Source: Galerina marginata (lineage: Eukaryota > Basidiomycota > Agaricomycetes > Agaricales > Galerinaceae). Taken from it: a stretch of 64,000 nt of DNA. Each line of letters begins with the position of its first letter. Positions within the stretch are counted from its first letter, which is position 1. Below are positions 33,801 to 44,357 of this stretch, piece after piece. Both the position numbers and the translations under genes were made by a program. Under the pieces are notes generated by a model. The model was not told the origin of the DNA. It did no database searches and saw only the letters and a list, made by a program, of their open reading frames with translations. The stretch is taken from the NCBI GenBank assembly GCA_023014335.1, contig JAECYW010000007.1:2170001-2234000 (forward strand). Reading direction: 5' to 3'.

Positions 33801-36455
33801 GCCATGAGTGATGACGCGAGGCAGTGCTGAAAGTAAATTTAATCCGGTTCAAAAGACACGGATTATTTATTCGACATAGGTGGCGTTATTTATTGATAAT
33901 CGACGTCGTTAGTTCTGCCAGATGGAAAGCTATTCTCCTTTCCATGATAAGTTTTCCTTTTTTTAATTGTTATCAGCGGTGGAGAACCCGACGTTCACCA
34001 CTGCCCTTAGCCGTTCGCCATATCGTATCGTGGCCCACAGAAGGCTGTGAAAAAAGAAGTAAATCCAGCAATGCCGCGGTTAGATCGCAGAACGACTCAC
34101 AAAAAGCCCATTAATGCCACGAAAGCAGACAATAAATTCGTAATGACGACACCGTATTTGTCGATCATGGGAATGATCCCAGCTATCGCCAATGCCATTA
34201 CGACAGAGCGCGATCCACTATACGAACGCAAAGTCCGAGCCCGCGATTAGTGAACTATGTCAGGCGGAGATATGCAGGATTTTCCGAGGGTATGTGGGGT
34301 GTCGGAAGGACAAACTCACTTGTTAGCTGCCATCGCTTCGGCACTGCGTGAATGCATCAAATCCACACAATACGCCGCTGAAGGGGTGAGCACAAAGTCG
34401 ACCTAAAGATAATTAATTAGAACGTAGAACTACCAAGACGCACGCAGAAAACTCACTCCGAGTCCGTTCAGGAATAGGCAAATCAAATTTAAACAAAGGC
34501 CTAATTTTCCTGGAACGTACTCCGTCAACAGACCTACAGCTGCCACAGAAAAGGGGATGAGGAACAGGGCGCCAATTAACGTTCCACGGAGACGATCTTC
34601 GGGGTACCATTCTCCACCTCGTTTCTTTCGGTAGTGAATGACAATCCTGTCAGAGAGGCGTCCGGCCAGGGGAGCGCCGACTGTAACAGTTAGTGAATGG
34701 TAGTCCAAGCCACATCATAGATGGCATTCTTACTCATGTTACCCAGTCCGCATGGAAGGAAGCAAGCGCCGATTAGCGCTGCATTGGTTATGTTGTATTT
34801 TACGCCCTTTGGGGTGAATGAGCTGCGCAATTGAAAATATGAAATTGGACGTACAATAGTGTACGCGAGAGGGACAAGCAGGACTTAGTTACGTGGTCAG
34901 TATCGATGAAGTAGAAAAATCTTAATTGGGCATACCGTAATCGGTCTGTAAGGTTGCAAAACCTGCGAGCGTCTGTTTAAAAGGTCGTGAAGAATTCTTG
35001 TGTAAAAATAGATTGGAAAGGCACATACAACAAAGAGTAAATTAGGACTTCGAAGCAACCATACGGAGCTCAGAGGATTAAGGAGGATTGGTCTCCAGGT
35101 CGGAAGAGACAAAGGATCGGCCTTATCGACTCCTCGTTGTCCTGGGTGGTAGGTTTCGGGAAAGAAGAAAAGCACGACGAAAAATACAAATATGCCGGTA
35201 CTACCCAGCCATATTTGCATCAGACGCCATGTGAAGTAATGAGTTGCGAATCCTTTTATTGGATAAAAAGGCGGAACTGTTTTTAGTTGCGTTCTGAGTA
35301 TATAACTTATGGTCTTACCTCCAGCGAGGGGAGCCAGCGCAGGTCCCAGAAGCACAGCCTAGCGTGAAGTATTTCCGTATGACCAGCACCCAACTAAAAT
35401 GCTCCACTCACAGCAAAGAAAATTCCCATTGCCTGTCCTCGCTCCTCAAGCTTGTATATATCTCCTATCGTTCCCGACCCTACAGCTAAACCGGGAGAAG
35501 AGCCGAGAGCTTGGATGAACCTCCATATCATGAGTTGGGGTATACTTTGTGATGCTGCCACTCCGATGGAGCCAGCAAAAAGCAAGGGCGTTCCCACAAG
35601 ATAGATCGGCTTCCTGCCATCTAATGTCGATCAGTTTAAGGATACGTTCAGGGAAGCACCGGAGATGGAGGCTTACAGAAGGTAGAATATGATGCGCCTA
35701 GCAGTGAACCGATGGATGAAGCCAAGATCGATAAGCTAACTGCAAGGCTATAATAAGAGATATAAGATAAGGCGGTAACAAAGTGTTTAAAATTTACCTA
35801 ACAGTGGCACCGCTCGAATCTAGGTCCTTTGCGATCTGTGGTATGGAAGGTATAAAAGTCCCCGCAACAAAAACTGTGGCAATGAATAAATGAGCGATTT
35901 AAAAGTCCGTATCAAAAGATTTTTACTGGGAAGGACATACGTGGAAGGAGGCCGGTGACTGAAACAATGGCAAGAATGAGTCGTTTCTGGGCAGGTTTGA
36001 AACGTTTGTAGACTTCTTCGTGCTTTGATTGTAAGAGGGGAGTTTCCTCAGAGATGCTGGGCATGCTGATATATCAGAGAGTGAGGTGTGGTCCCACCAC
36101 GAAAATAACTAACGACCAAGCTGACCTCTCCAAGCAACCTCGTTTTGAATAATGACAACCCTGGTTCAGACATGAGGCAGAGATGGTCTGATTTTCGAGG
36201 AGAGGAGGTTTTAATCAGATAAGATATTGCTAATCCGGGCCGGCATTGATGATATTCGAGCCTTTTGCGTATCACGGTAGGTAGTTCTGGTGTTGGGCAT
36301 TCGGTCTCGCCCTTTTGCTTATTCCGCTTTGATGCGACCCGTGTAAATGAATTGCAGACTTTGTGGATGGGTTCATCTTAACCCTTGATCTAGAGTGCTT
36401 CCCCTTTGCAAGGATATAAGTGATCGTGGATTATCTTCATTTTCAAAATTCGGTA
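33801..36455. repeat. Tandem segmental duplication, unit 1
   Basis: Begins near GAGTGATGACGCGAGGCAGTG and includes the 3' flank, MFS gene copy 1 and its upstream flank to about 36455. The same order recurs in unit 2 (36481-41103) with the same exon structure and largely conserved introns. Confidence 0.75.
33963..36064 (-). CDS. MFS drug/H+ antiporter-type transporter, copy 1 (possibly disabled)
   Basis: Twelve-span major facilitator of the fungal DHA1 type; expected plasma-membrane export of small molecules. Thirteen or so exons can be followed from MPSISEETPLLQSKHEEVYK through FVAGTFIPSIPQIAKDL, KPIYLVGTPLL, WRFIQALGSSPGLAVGSGTI, VLLGPALAPLAGG, the central loop (FFFPETYHPGQRGVDKADPL), IGACFLPCGLGNM and GAPLAGRLSDR to the end GFSTADNN. 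Compared with copy 2, exon 3 has one extra base near 35700 (gcgccTaagc against gcgccaagc). This shifts the frame within the MFS motif-A region (GASYSTFYGRKP in copy 2). Use of a downstream in-frame AG could restore the frame after losing the motif. So this copy may be a pseudogene, or the extra base may be an assembly error. Confidence 0.75.
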
Positions 36456-36673
36456 TTGTGCTGGCCACTGAGTGCATGTCTTTCATGAGTGACGACGAGA
36501 GGCAGTTCTGAAATTAAATTGAGATTCGAGCAACCCGGTCCAAATAAACGGATAATTTATTCCACGTAGGAGGCGTTACTTATCGATAATCATCATCGTT
36601 AGTTCTAGTTGTCTCGCAGATACCCCGGGTTGAAACCTTTCTTCAAGTTCTTTCCATGATAATTTTCCTTTCT

Positions 36674-38802
36674 TTAATTGTTATCAGCGACGGAGAACCC
36701 GACATTCACCACTGCCCTTAGCCGTTCGCCATATCGTACCGTGGCCCACAGAAGGCTGTGAAAAAGCAATGCGTCGGTTAGATTGCGTCGGCCAATGGCT
36801 GATCGTGCTTTGAGCGACTCACAAAAAGCCTATTAAAGCCACGAAAGCAGACAATAAATTCGTAATGACGACACCGTATTTGTTGATCATGGGAATGATC
36901 CCAGCTATCGCCAATGCCATTATGATAGAGCGCGGTCCGCTAAAGGAACGCAATGTCCGAGACCGCGATTAGGCTAAAATTTGTAGGATTTTCCGAGGGT
37001 ATGGAATGTCTGAAGGATTGACTCACGTGTTGGCTGCCATGGCTTCAGCACTGCGAGAATGCATCAAATCCACACAATACGCTGCTGAAGGGCTGAGCAC
37101 AAAGTCGACCTAAGGAAAACAAAATAGCAATTAGAAAGTAGAAGCACGCAAGACGTGCGTAGAAGACTCACTCCCAGTCCATTTAGGAATAGACAAATCA
37201 AATTTAAAGACAGGCCTAATTTTCCGGGAACGTATTCTGTCAACAGACCTGCAGCTGCCACAGAAAATGGGATGAGGAACAGGGCTCCAATAAACGTTCC
37301 GCGGAGACGATCTTCGGGGTACCACTCCCCGCCGCGCTTCTTCCGATAATAGATGACGATCTTGTCAGAGAGTCGACCGGCCAACGGAGCGCCAACTGTA
37401 ACATGCAAAAGAACGTTGAATGGTAGTCCAAGACAAATAATAAATAACATCCTTACTCATGTTACCCAGTCCGCATGGAAGGAAGCAAGCGCCGATTAAA
37501 GCTGCGTTGGTTATATTATATTTCACGCCCTTTGAGGTGAGTGAGTTGCGCGATCGAGGAAAAACCTGAATTTGGACGTACAATAGTGTACGCAAGAGGG
37601 ACGAGCAAGACTTAGTTCCGCGGTTAGTATCGATAAAGTAATGATATCTTGACTGGGCATACCGTAATCAGTCTGTAAGGTCGCAAAACCTGCGAGCGTC
37701 TGTTTAAAAGGTTGTAAAGAATTCTTGTGTAAAATTAGATGGAAAAACACATACAACAAAGAGTAAATTAGGACTTCGAAGTAGCCATACAGGTCTCAGT
37801 GGATTAAGGATCACTGGTCTCCAGGTCGGAAGGGACAAAGGATCGGCTTTATCTACTCCTCGTTGTCCTGGATGGTAGGTTTCCGGAAAGAAGAAAAGCA
37901 CGACGAAGAATACAATTAGGCCGGTACTGCCCAGCCATATTTGCATGAGACGCCATGAGAAGTAATGAGCCGCGAATCCTGTTATCGAAGAAAAGGTAGA
38001 GGTGTTTCAAGATGCGTTCCAAAATATCAAACTTTCATCTTACCTCCAGCGAGTGGCGCCAGCGCAGGTCCCAGAAGCACAGCCTAGCGTGTAGTGTTTC
38101 CATATGACAAGCATGCAACTAAAATGTTCCACTCACAGCAAAGAAAATCCCCATTGCCTGTCCTCGCTCCTCAAGCTTGTATATATCTCCTATCGCTCCC
38201 GATCCTACAGCCAATCCAGGGGAAGCCCCGAGAGCTTGAACGAACCTCCATATCATGAGCTGGGGTATACTTCGCGATGCTGCGACTCCGATGGAGCCAG
38301 CAACAAGCAAGGGGGTCCCCACAAGATAGATAGGTTTCCTGCCATCTAATGTCGATTAGTTTCAGGATACATTTGAGCACCAGAGATGGATGCTCACAAA
38401 AAGTGGAATATGATGCGCCAAGCAGTGACCCGAGGGATGAAGCCAGGATCGATAAGCTGACTGCAAGGCTGTAACGGGAGATATATGATAGCTCAGGGCG
38501 ATAAATACAGTCTGGGAAGATTGTTCAGTTACCTGACAATGGCACCGCTCGAATCCAAGTCTTTTGCGATCTGTGGTATGGAGGGTATAAAAGTCCCTGC
38601 AACAAAGACTGGTGCAACAAATAAATGAGCGACCTAAAATTCGACATCAAAAGAATTTTACTTGGCTGAACATACGTGGAAGAAGCCCAGTGACTGAAAC
38701 AATAGCAAGGATGAGTCGTTTCTGTGCAGGCTTGAAACGTTTATAGACTTCCTCGTGCTTCGATTGTAAGAGGGGAGTTTCCTCAGAGATGCTGGGCGGC
38801 AT
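36674..38802 (-). CDS. MFS drug/H+ antiporter-type transporter, copy 2
   Basis: Near-identical twin of the gene at 33963-36064, with the frame intact in every exon I checked, about 460 residues. It starts MPPSISEETPLLQSKHEEVY and ends GFSVADNN. Motif A (LLGASYSTFYGRKPIYL, joined over an intron), the TM4/TM5 region (GLAVGSGAIGDIYKLEERG, PALAPLAGG) and the second-half repeat of motif A (GAPLAGRLSDKIVIYYRKKRG) are all present. At the acceptor before the GVKYNITNAALIG exon, copy 1 offers an upstream CAG that here reads CAA. The AAAG acceptor 14 bases further is in frame in both copies and is likely the one used. A tyrosine/arginine-rich loop follows the second motif A. The substrate is unknown. 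Confidence 0.85.
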
Positions 38803-39281
38803 ACTAGTGTATTGAAGGGTGAGTGTGGCCCAACACGAAAATAATTAACGAGAAAGCTTACCCCCCCGAGAAATGTCGTTTGGAATAATGACAACCCTGG
38901 TTAGACCCTGGTTCAAACTTATTGCACGAGTCATAGATCGTCTGATTTTGCGGCTTTTACATAAGTAATCAGATAAGATATTACAACTCCGGGCCGGCAG
39001 AGGTAGTCACTGGTTTCACATCCGAGCCCTTTGAAGTTTGAACGGCGTATCACGGCTCTGGTGTTGGCATTCCCTAACAGAATCACTGAGAATCCCCCAT
39101 TTCGTAGGCGCCGTCAATCTCAAGGAATCGACAATATGTCCATTCAAATTCAAAATTCAAAGACGAATGGTTCGTGACAGAGTCAGACAGACTTCATCGA
39201 ATCATCTTCTTTCCCAGCTAATATGGTTCTGAATCCAAGGCAGGCAGGTTGCATCCACTCTTTGAATGGTCTGGTCCGGTC

Positions 39282-40953
39282 TGTCTTTGTTGGAGACGCC
39301 TGTCCAGGATATGCAATCACAAAACGAAGCGATGGATTGGCAACAAATCTGGTCCTCACCGCAGCTGCGAGGTATTCGGTCCCGACGGCCAAAGTCAGAC
39401 TTTAAGTCTTGAGCGTAATTTATGAGACCAGTACGCACTCATTTATGAATGCACTGCTAGAAACTTAACTAACTCTCTTGCTTCCACCTTCAAATTTCCA
39501 GCAAGCAGGCTCCACGTCAAGATCGCATACCAGGTGCTACTAGATATGAGGTCACAGAATCGATCTTTCCACACCCAGACGACGGAGAAGGCTAATCAGG
39601 CCTACCCTAGCAGCCGAGGTTTGGGAAAGCTCGGAGGCGCGTCGAGCAGGCGCGCGGTCTGCTAAACACACGATGGCAGGGAGAAAGCCCGAATGGTTCG
39701 TCACGACGCGGCGCATCAAATGATCTCTATGTCTAGGAGGACACACGAACCCATTCCGCCTTCAATGACAATCTCAATTTGATGCTTGGGTCCTTCGACT
39801 CTTGTGGCATAACTTCTGGATCGAATCTTCACGGGCCACACCCGTTTATTTTGGGCATAGATCCACTTGAATGCGTGGGCTGTTTTTGCTCAATTCGAAT
39901 GAATAACCTTCAAGCTGACAGTAAATCTGGATTATGGAAACACTGCCGCACATGACCGCCGCTGTGTGCGGCGGCATCTTCCGCAGCTGACCTCAGCGGT
40001 TCAGCGCGTCAGCCGCCGACCGTCTCAATTCCCCCTTTCCCCACCGCGGCGCTCGCTTAAAAGACCCCCGCCCATCCTATCGTATATATCGCCCTCTCTC
40101 CAAGACACAAACAGTTAATATGAGTTGAACTTTGGCTTTTTTACTGGTTAGCGCAATAGTTTGACTAGTTTTTGCCTTAATACCTGTCATACAAAACTTG
40201 GTCCAATGAAATCATGATAGACAAGCAAGGAAGCAAATTTTTAAGAGCAACCTGCTTAATAAATATTGAATAGTAGCTTCAGATGCGAAATGTGAAAAAG
40301 ACTTACAGGACAATAAGGAACGAATTGCAACAATATATTAATACCTGACATACAGCTGGGAGCCGCAAACGCCCATACAGACTACCAGACAAAGACAATT
40401 AGGATATAATATAGGTCAAGGTAGTATTCCTATTTATTATAACGCCTTAAATTCCTAGGCGTGTGGCCGCAGAACTGAGGTTGCGAGTACTTAGCGCTAA
40501 GCCCGACGCAACGCGCGTGTACTCACGTGAAGGGAGGATGTCACGAGAGTGCGGCGGCAAAGTCCGCCGCACTGATCGCCGCACTTTTGATGGCGCACTT
40601 TCCATGATCCAGATGCCCTCCAAGCTGACGAGCGGTGATCTGGGAGCCGGCATTGGAATAGGAGGCGTCTTTGACTTCTACTTCCTTGCTGGGAGCGAAG
40701 GTAACCCCACGGCTAACCCACGGCTGTCGCAGGCCAGTATATGTACTGGATTTGTCGGCCTCCCAGCGGAGGTTCCGTATTGGGCTATATCAGTGAAGGT
40801 TTGGATATCAAAGTAGGCACGCTGATAATTCCACGCTAGATTCTCTGATTTCGGAGTTATCTGCATTGAAGATTTCGTTCAGGTCGCCAACACTATGTCG
40901 CGATATGCTTCTTCTCATATCCCTTCGGAAAAATTGTAAATTGATTTTGGTAC
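39282..40953 (+). pseudogene. Broken GH31 alpha-glucosidase relic
   Basis: Degenerate fragments of a GH31 gene on the plus strand, opposite to the intact gene at 9.4-12.7 kb. Readable in order: DACPGYAITKRSDGLATNLV then LSVIYETST (39282-39435), LHVKIAY and, after a frame change, ATRYEVTESIFPHPDD (39507-39590), TPVYFGHRST and GLFLLNSNE (39835-39912), SKLTSGDLGAGIGIGGVFDF with YFLAGSEGNPTA (40620-40720), GLPAEVPYW and GYQS remains (40760-40815), and DFVQVANTMSRYASSHIP (40872-40930). Stops and frame changes occur throughout and the catalytic core is missing. Intron boundaries are still recognisable, so this is a genomic, not retro-, copy. It is interrupted by an inverted-repeat element at 39929-40610. 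Confidence 0.8.
39929..40610. mobile_element. Small inverted-repeat element inside the GH31 relic
   Basis: About 680 bases that interrupt the relic between the segments matching LLNSDG and KLTSGD of the intact enzyme. The ends are inverted copies: GGATTATGGAAA on the left, TTTCCATGATCC on the right (11 of 12 match). Just inside each end lie GC-rich hairpin words (GCCGCCGC, GCGGCGGC). The interior is AT-rich with no ORF. It looks like a MITE or other non-autonomous DNA transposon; the superfamily cannot be told. Flanking sequences CCTTCAAGCTGAC and CCCTCCAAGCTGAC resemble each other but are too long and diverged for a simple target-site duplication. Confidence 0.5.
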
Positions 40954-41103
40954 GTCTCGTCCTTTTGTTTACTCCGCTTTGATGAGAACCCGTGTAAATC
41001 AATTGCAGACTTTGTGGATGGGTTCACTTTAACTCTTGATCCAGACTGCTTCCCTTTGCGAGGATACGACAGATCGTGGATTTTTTCAAAATTTGGTATG
41101 GGC

Positions 41104-42500
41104 CTCCACCTTTAGGATGTTTGTTTACGGCTTAAATCAGCGTCCAGTTTTATATGGCCGGCCCTGCCCGTCGTAAATGTACCGGGAGAAGAGACTGCAT
41201 AGATTGCTGATTATCAACGTGGCCAACATCGATGCATAGAGCTTTTCGAACAAATTCATTCTCAACAACAACCACGATCTTGGTCTGCCTACAATCAAAC
41301 TCCAATGAATAGCGGGAATTTGACTTTTTAGCCTGGATCTGTCATCACTGTGTGGCTTGTTTATCTGGTCTCTCTGGTTGACCTCGAGGGAACTTGCCGA
41401 TCTTGATTCGACTTAGGAGAACTACGTGCACATAAATATCGCATTATGTGATGTTTAATGTGTCTCTTTCCTTGATGCAGCCTCCTTACTGGATGCTATT
41501 GCTAGCTGTACCACGCTTCCGGGGCCGCCGTTACTTTGATTCATAGCCATGTCAATGGTGTTCGATGTTGTGGTGTGCGAAATTTTTTTCTCTTCGGGTC
41601 GGGAAATGCACATATTTAAAGCTCGTCTTCATTAAACGTTTGTCTTCGGCGTGGTCAAAATGAATTGCTGAGGCGACTGACGACGAACGTTCCTCTGCCG
41701 TTGATTCGTCGTCACATTTTTAGACGCAATGCTTCCGCGGTGATATGTTTGTCAAACAATAACCATCCACGGTTCTTGCGTTGAGGCAATAACACTCATA
41801 TCTGATTCTCGTTCGAAGGTTCGGAGGTATGTTGCATTAGAACCGCCTTCAAGTTACCGAGACGGGAGGGATCTCTTTCATTACTTTGGCGCCACATTCT
41901 ACCAAAGGATACTGTTTCCTATTTTAAACAATCCTTCGCTATTTTTAGTTTCTGTCCTCCTGTGCCGAGTCTTCCCAAACAAGCTCATCGGAACGCCTAT
42001 GGCCCTGGACGTTGCTTGAAGGTGTATCCTTAATAATAGAGCCGCAGCTCCGCAGTTCTCTTGGAACATGTAAATCCGAAAAGCTTTTGCATTTGTAACG
42101 GAATCCTTTGGAATAATGCCACCATTTCGTTCGCTGGAGTGTGCGTGGATTAATTCCACGCGTCAAACAACTCTAGGTGTAAAATCAAATATTGCTGGAC
42201 TATCCATATGTTTGCATGATTGGGAAATCCCCCTGCCGAAAATGCTTGCTGGTCTCGTACAGAAAGTCTAGTTATTTATCTTATGAAACCTGTCAATGTT
42301 TCTACCTCACTAGTATTGGTATTGCGTCAACGTTCTCCTCATAACTGCATTGTATGGCTCATCCATCTTGGCGCGCTATTTCTATCGTGCATTGAAACTT
42401 TGGGAATAACTAAACCCACACCTCCTGCCAAGCTCGACAGTTTTTCAATGATGTGAACCTCTGAATATGTTGAAGTTTTATTCCATCCGAATTTTGGCGG
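41104..42500. other. Intergenic, no gene seen
   Basis: About 1.4 kb between the duplicated MFS segment and the promoter of the repeat-peptide gene. Short ORFs on the minus strand at 41899-42166 overlap in two frames and have no motif. I see no RNA gene or repeat. Confidence 0.4.
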
Positions 42501-42508
42501 TATAAAAA
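42501..42508 (+). promoter_or_regulatory. TATA box of repeat-peptide gene
   Basis: TATAAAAA about 115 nt upstream of the ATG at 42617. A strong TATA match, followed by a pyrimidine-rich leader (TCCAGTCTTTTCC) that would suit a well-expressed gene. Confidence 0.55.
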
Positions 42509-42616
42509 CCTCCAGTTCGTCCAGTCTTTTCCTTAGTCTTGAACTTAGCTTCAATTCGCTCTCATCCAGCCAATCTCTCCAACACAAACCTAACCAAGAA
42601 ATTTCTGCATACTACG

Positions 42617-43707
42617 ATGCGATTCAACAAGAGCTTCGTCGCCTTCGTCCTCGCCTCTATCCTGTCGGCGTATGCTATCCCTGTGAGGATTTACATTTTT
42701 TGTTCTGTAAATTGCAAAACTGACCTCACATTTATCAGGTTGCTCCCTTGGGAGCCGAATTGGCTACTCGCGAGGTCCTAGTTGCTAGAGAGCCTTCACA
42801 GCTCGGACCCCGCCGCCATGGTGGGGACGACAACGGCGATAGGGACCACGACCGCCGCGCTCTCGAGGCTCGCCGCCATGGTGGAGACGATAACGGCGAC
42901 AAGGACCACGATCGTCGCTCTCTCGAGGCCCGCCGCCATGGTGGGGACGACAATGGCGACAGAGACCACGACCGCCGCTCTCTCGAAGCCCGCCGTCACG
43001 GTGGAGACGACAACGGGGACAGGGATCATGACCGTCGCTCCCTGGAGGCCCGCCGCCATGGTGGGGACGACAATGGAGACCGAGACCACGATCGTCGCGC
43101 TCTCGAGGCCCGCCGCCATGGTGGGGACGACAATGGCGACAGAGACCACGACCGCCGCTCTCTCGAAGCCCGCCGTCACGGTGGAGATGACAATGGAGAC
43201 CGAGACCACGACCGACGCGCTCTCGAGGCTCGCCGCCATGGTGGAGACGATAATGGCGACAAAGACCACGACCGTCGCTCCCTCGAAGCCCGCCGCCATG
43301 GTGGAGACGACAACGGGGACAGGGATCATGACCGTCGCTCCCTGGAGGCCCGCCGCCATGGTGGGGACGACAATGGCGACAGAGACCACGATAGACGCTC
43401 TCTCGAGGCTCGCCGCCATGGTGGAGACGACAATGGTGACAGAGACCACGATAGACGCTCTCTCGAGGCTCGCCGCCATGGTGGAGACGACAATGGCGAC
43501 AGGGATCATGACCGTCGCTCTCTCGAAGCTCGCCGCCACGGGGGGGATGACAATGGTGACCGAGACCACGATCGTCGCTCCCTCGAGACTCGCCGTCACG
43601 GTGGGGACGACAATGGGGACAGGGACCATGACCGTCGTTCTCTCGAGGCTCGCCGACATGGTGGAGACGACAACGGCGACAGGGATCACGACCGCCGTGC
43701 TCTTTAA
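42617..43707 (+). CDS. Secreted tandem-repeat protein (Kex2-type repeat precursor)
   Basis: Two exons, 42617-42682 and 42739-43707, 344 residues. Exon 1 is a signal peptide (KSFVAFVLASILSAYAIP). After a short leader (APLGAELATREVLVAREPSQ) come fifteen near-identical 20-residue repeats, each encoded by exactly 60 bases: RRHGGDDNGD(R/K)DHDRR(S/A)LEA. Each unit carries two Arg-Arg pairs, so a Kex2-like protease would release two short peptides per repeat, HGGDDNGDRDHDRR and SLEARR. This fits the KEP class of fungal secreted repeat proteins. The Asp/His-rich peptide could also bind metal. Repeats differ by silent and a few conservative changes (S/A, R/K, A/T), so homogenisation has been recent. 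The gene converges on a 7TM gene 650 bases away. The mature peptide and its role are unknown. Confidence 0.85.
42811..43704 (+). repeat. 15 x 60-bp coding minisatellite
   Basis: Head-to-tail 60-bp units in phase with the reading frame, each starting about CGCCGCCATGGTGGGGACGA. Since 60 is divisible by three, other frames on both strands also stay open through the array; those ORFs are artefacts. The last unit is cut by the stop codon. Confidence 0.9.
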
Positions 43708-44357
43708 TCCTTTTTTGTATTTTCATACCATCCTCCATAGCTGTTCTTTATTTTTTATCATGTACAAAAACGAATGGACCGTCCGATGTTCCCCGCCTTA
43801 TGAACTAACAAAGGGTTTTATTTATACCCAATTCGAAAACACTGCTACTCGTCCTAAAACGAGCTTAAAAATTCTGTAGCTTGCGATGTCGAAATTTGAT
43901 ATTTTCTAGTTGATTCGATCCAGAAGAGTAGCATCATTATAAGTGGAATTAGTAAAGTAGCATGAAATCGTCTTGATTCCCGACGTGCATTGTCCGATCA
44001 CAGCTTCAACTTAGTTCTTTTGTCGAATAGCCCAGAAATCAGCTGAGAGCTTCTACCCCCTCACGTACCCGCTCGTGTAAAACACAGAGCCATAAGCAAT
44101 CTTGAAGTCAAAGCTTCCTCCGAACAGCTCCATTCACCAGGTCCCCCATTCGTATCCACTTAGACTTTATTCCATAGTGGCCGGATGCAGACCTTGCCTG
44201 ACGACGATGAAATACCGCATTGAGGGTTCATGGGGGTTAACCTGCCTTTGAATGCAGGCGCGTTCCAGGAGTATGGTTTATTACACAAGATTCTACTGAA
44301 AATTATTCCTAGTACAGTACTCATGGGTATCAGTAATAATGGTATACATGTAACGTG
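43708..44357. other. Intergenic between convergent genes
   Basis: 650 bases between the stop of the repeat-peptide gene (+) and the stop of 7TM gene B (-). No gene seen; holds both 3' UTRs. Confidence 0.5.

Larger units (their letters stand above)
36481..41103. repeat. Tandem segmental duplication, unit 2 (with extra 1.9 kb)
   Basis: Second unit: 3' flank from about 36481, MFS copy 2, and upstream flank up to TCTGGTGTTGGCATTC near 39072. Homology to unit 1 then stops, and resumes near 40954 (GTCTCGTCCTTTTG against GTCTCGCCCTTTTG at 36304), running to about 41103. The 1.88 kb between, absent from unit 1, holds the dead GH31 copy. Confidence 0.75.

Noticed and set aside
37482..37560. Splice-acceptor loss disabling MFS copy 2
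   Set aside because: The CAG of copy 1 is CAA here, but an in-frame AAAG acceptor 14 bases further exists in both copies and gives the expected protein.
42782..43879. Long ORFs in other frames and on the minus strand over the repeat array
   Set aside because: The 60-bp repeat keeps all frames open; only the frame with a signal peptide exon and a proper acceptor is supported.
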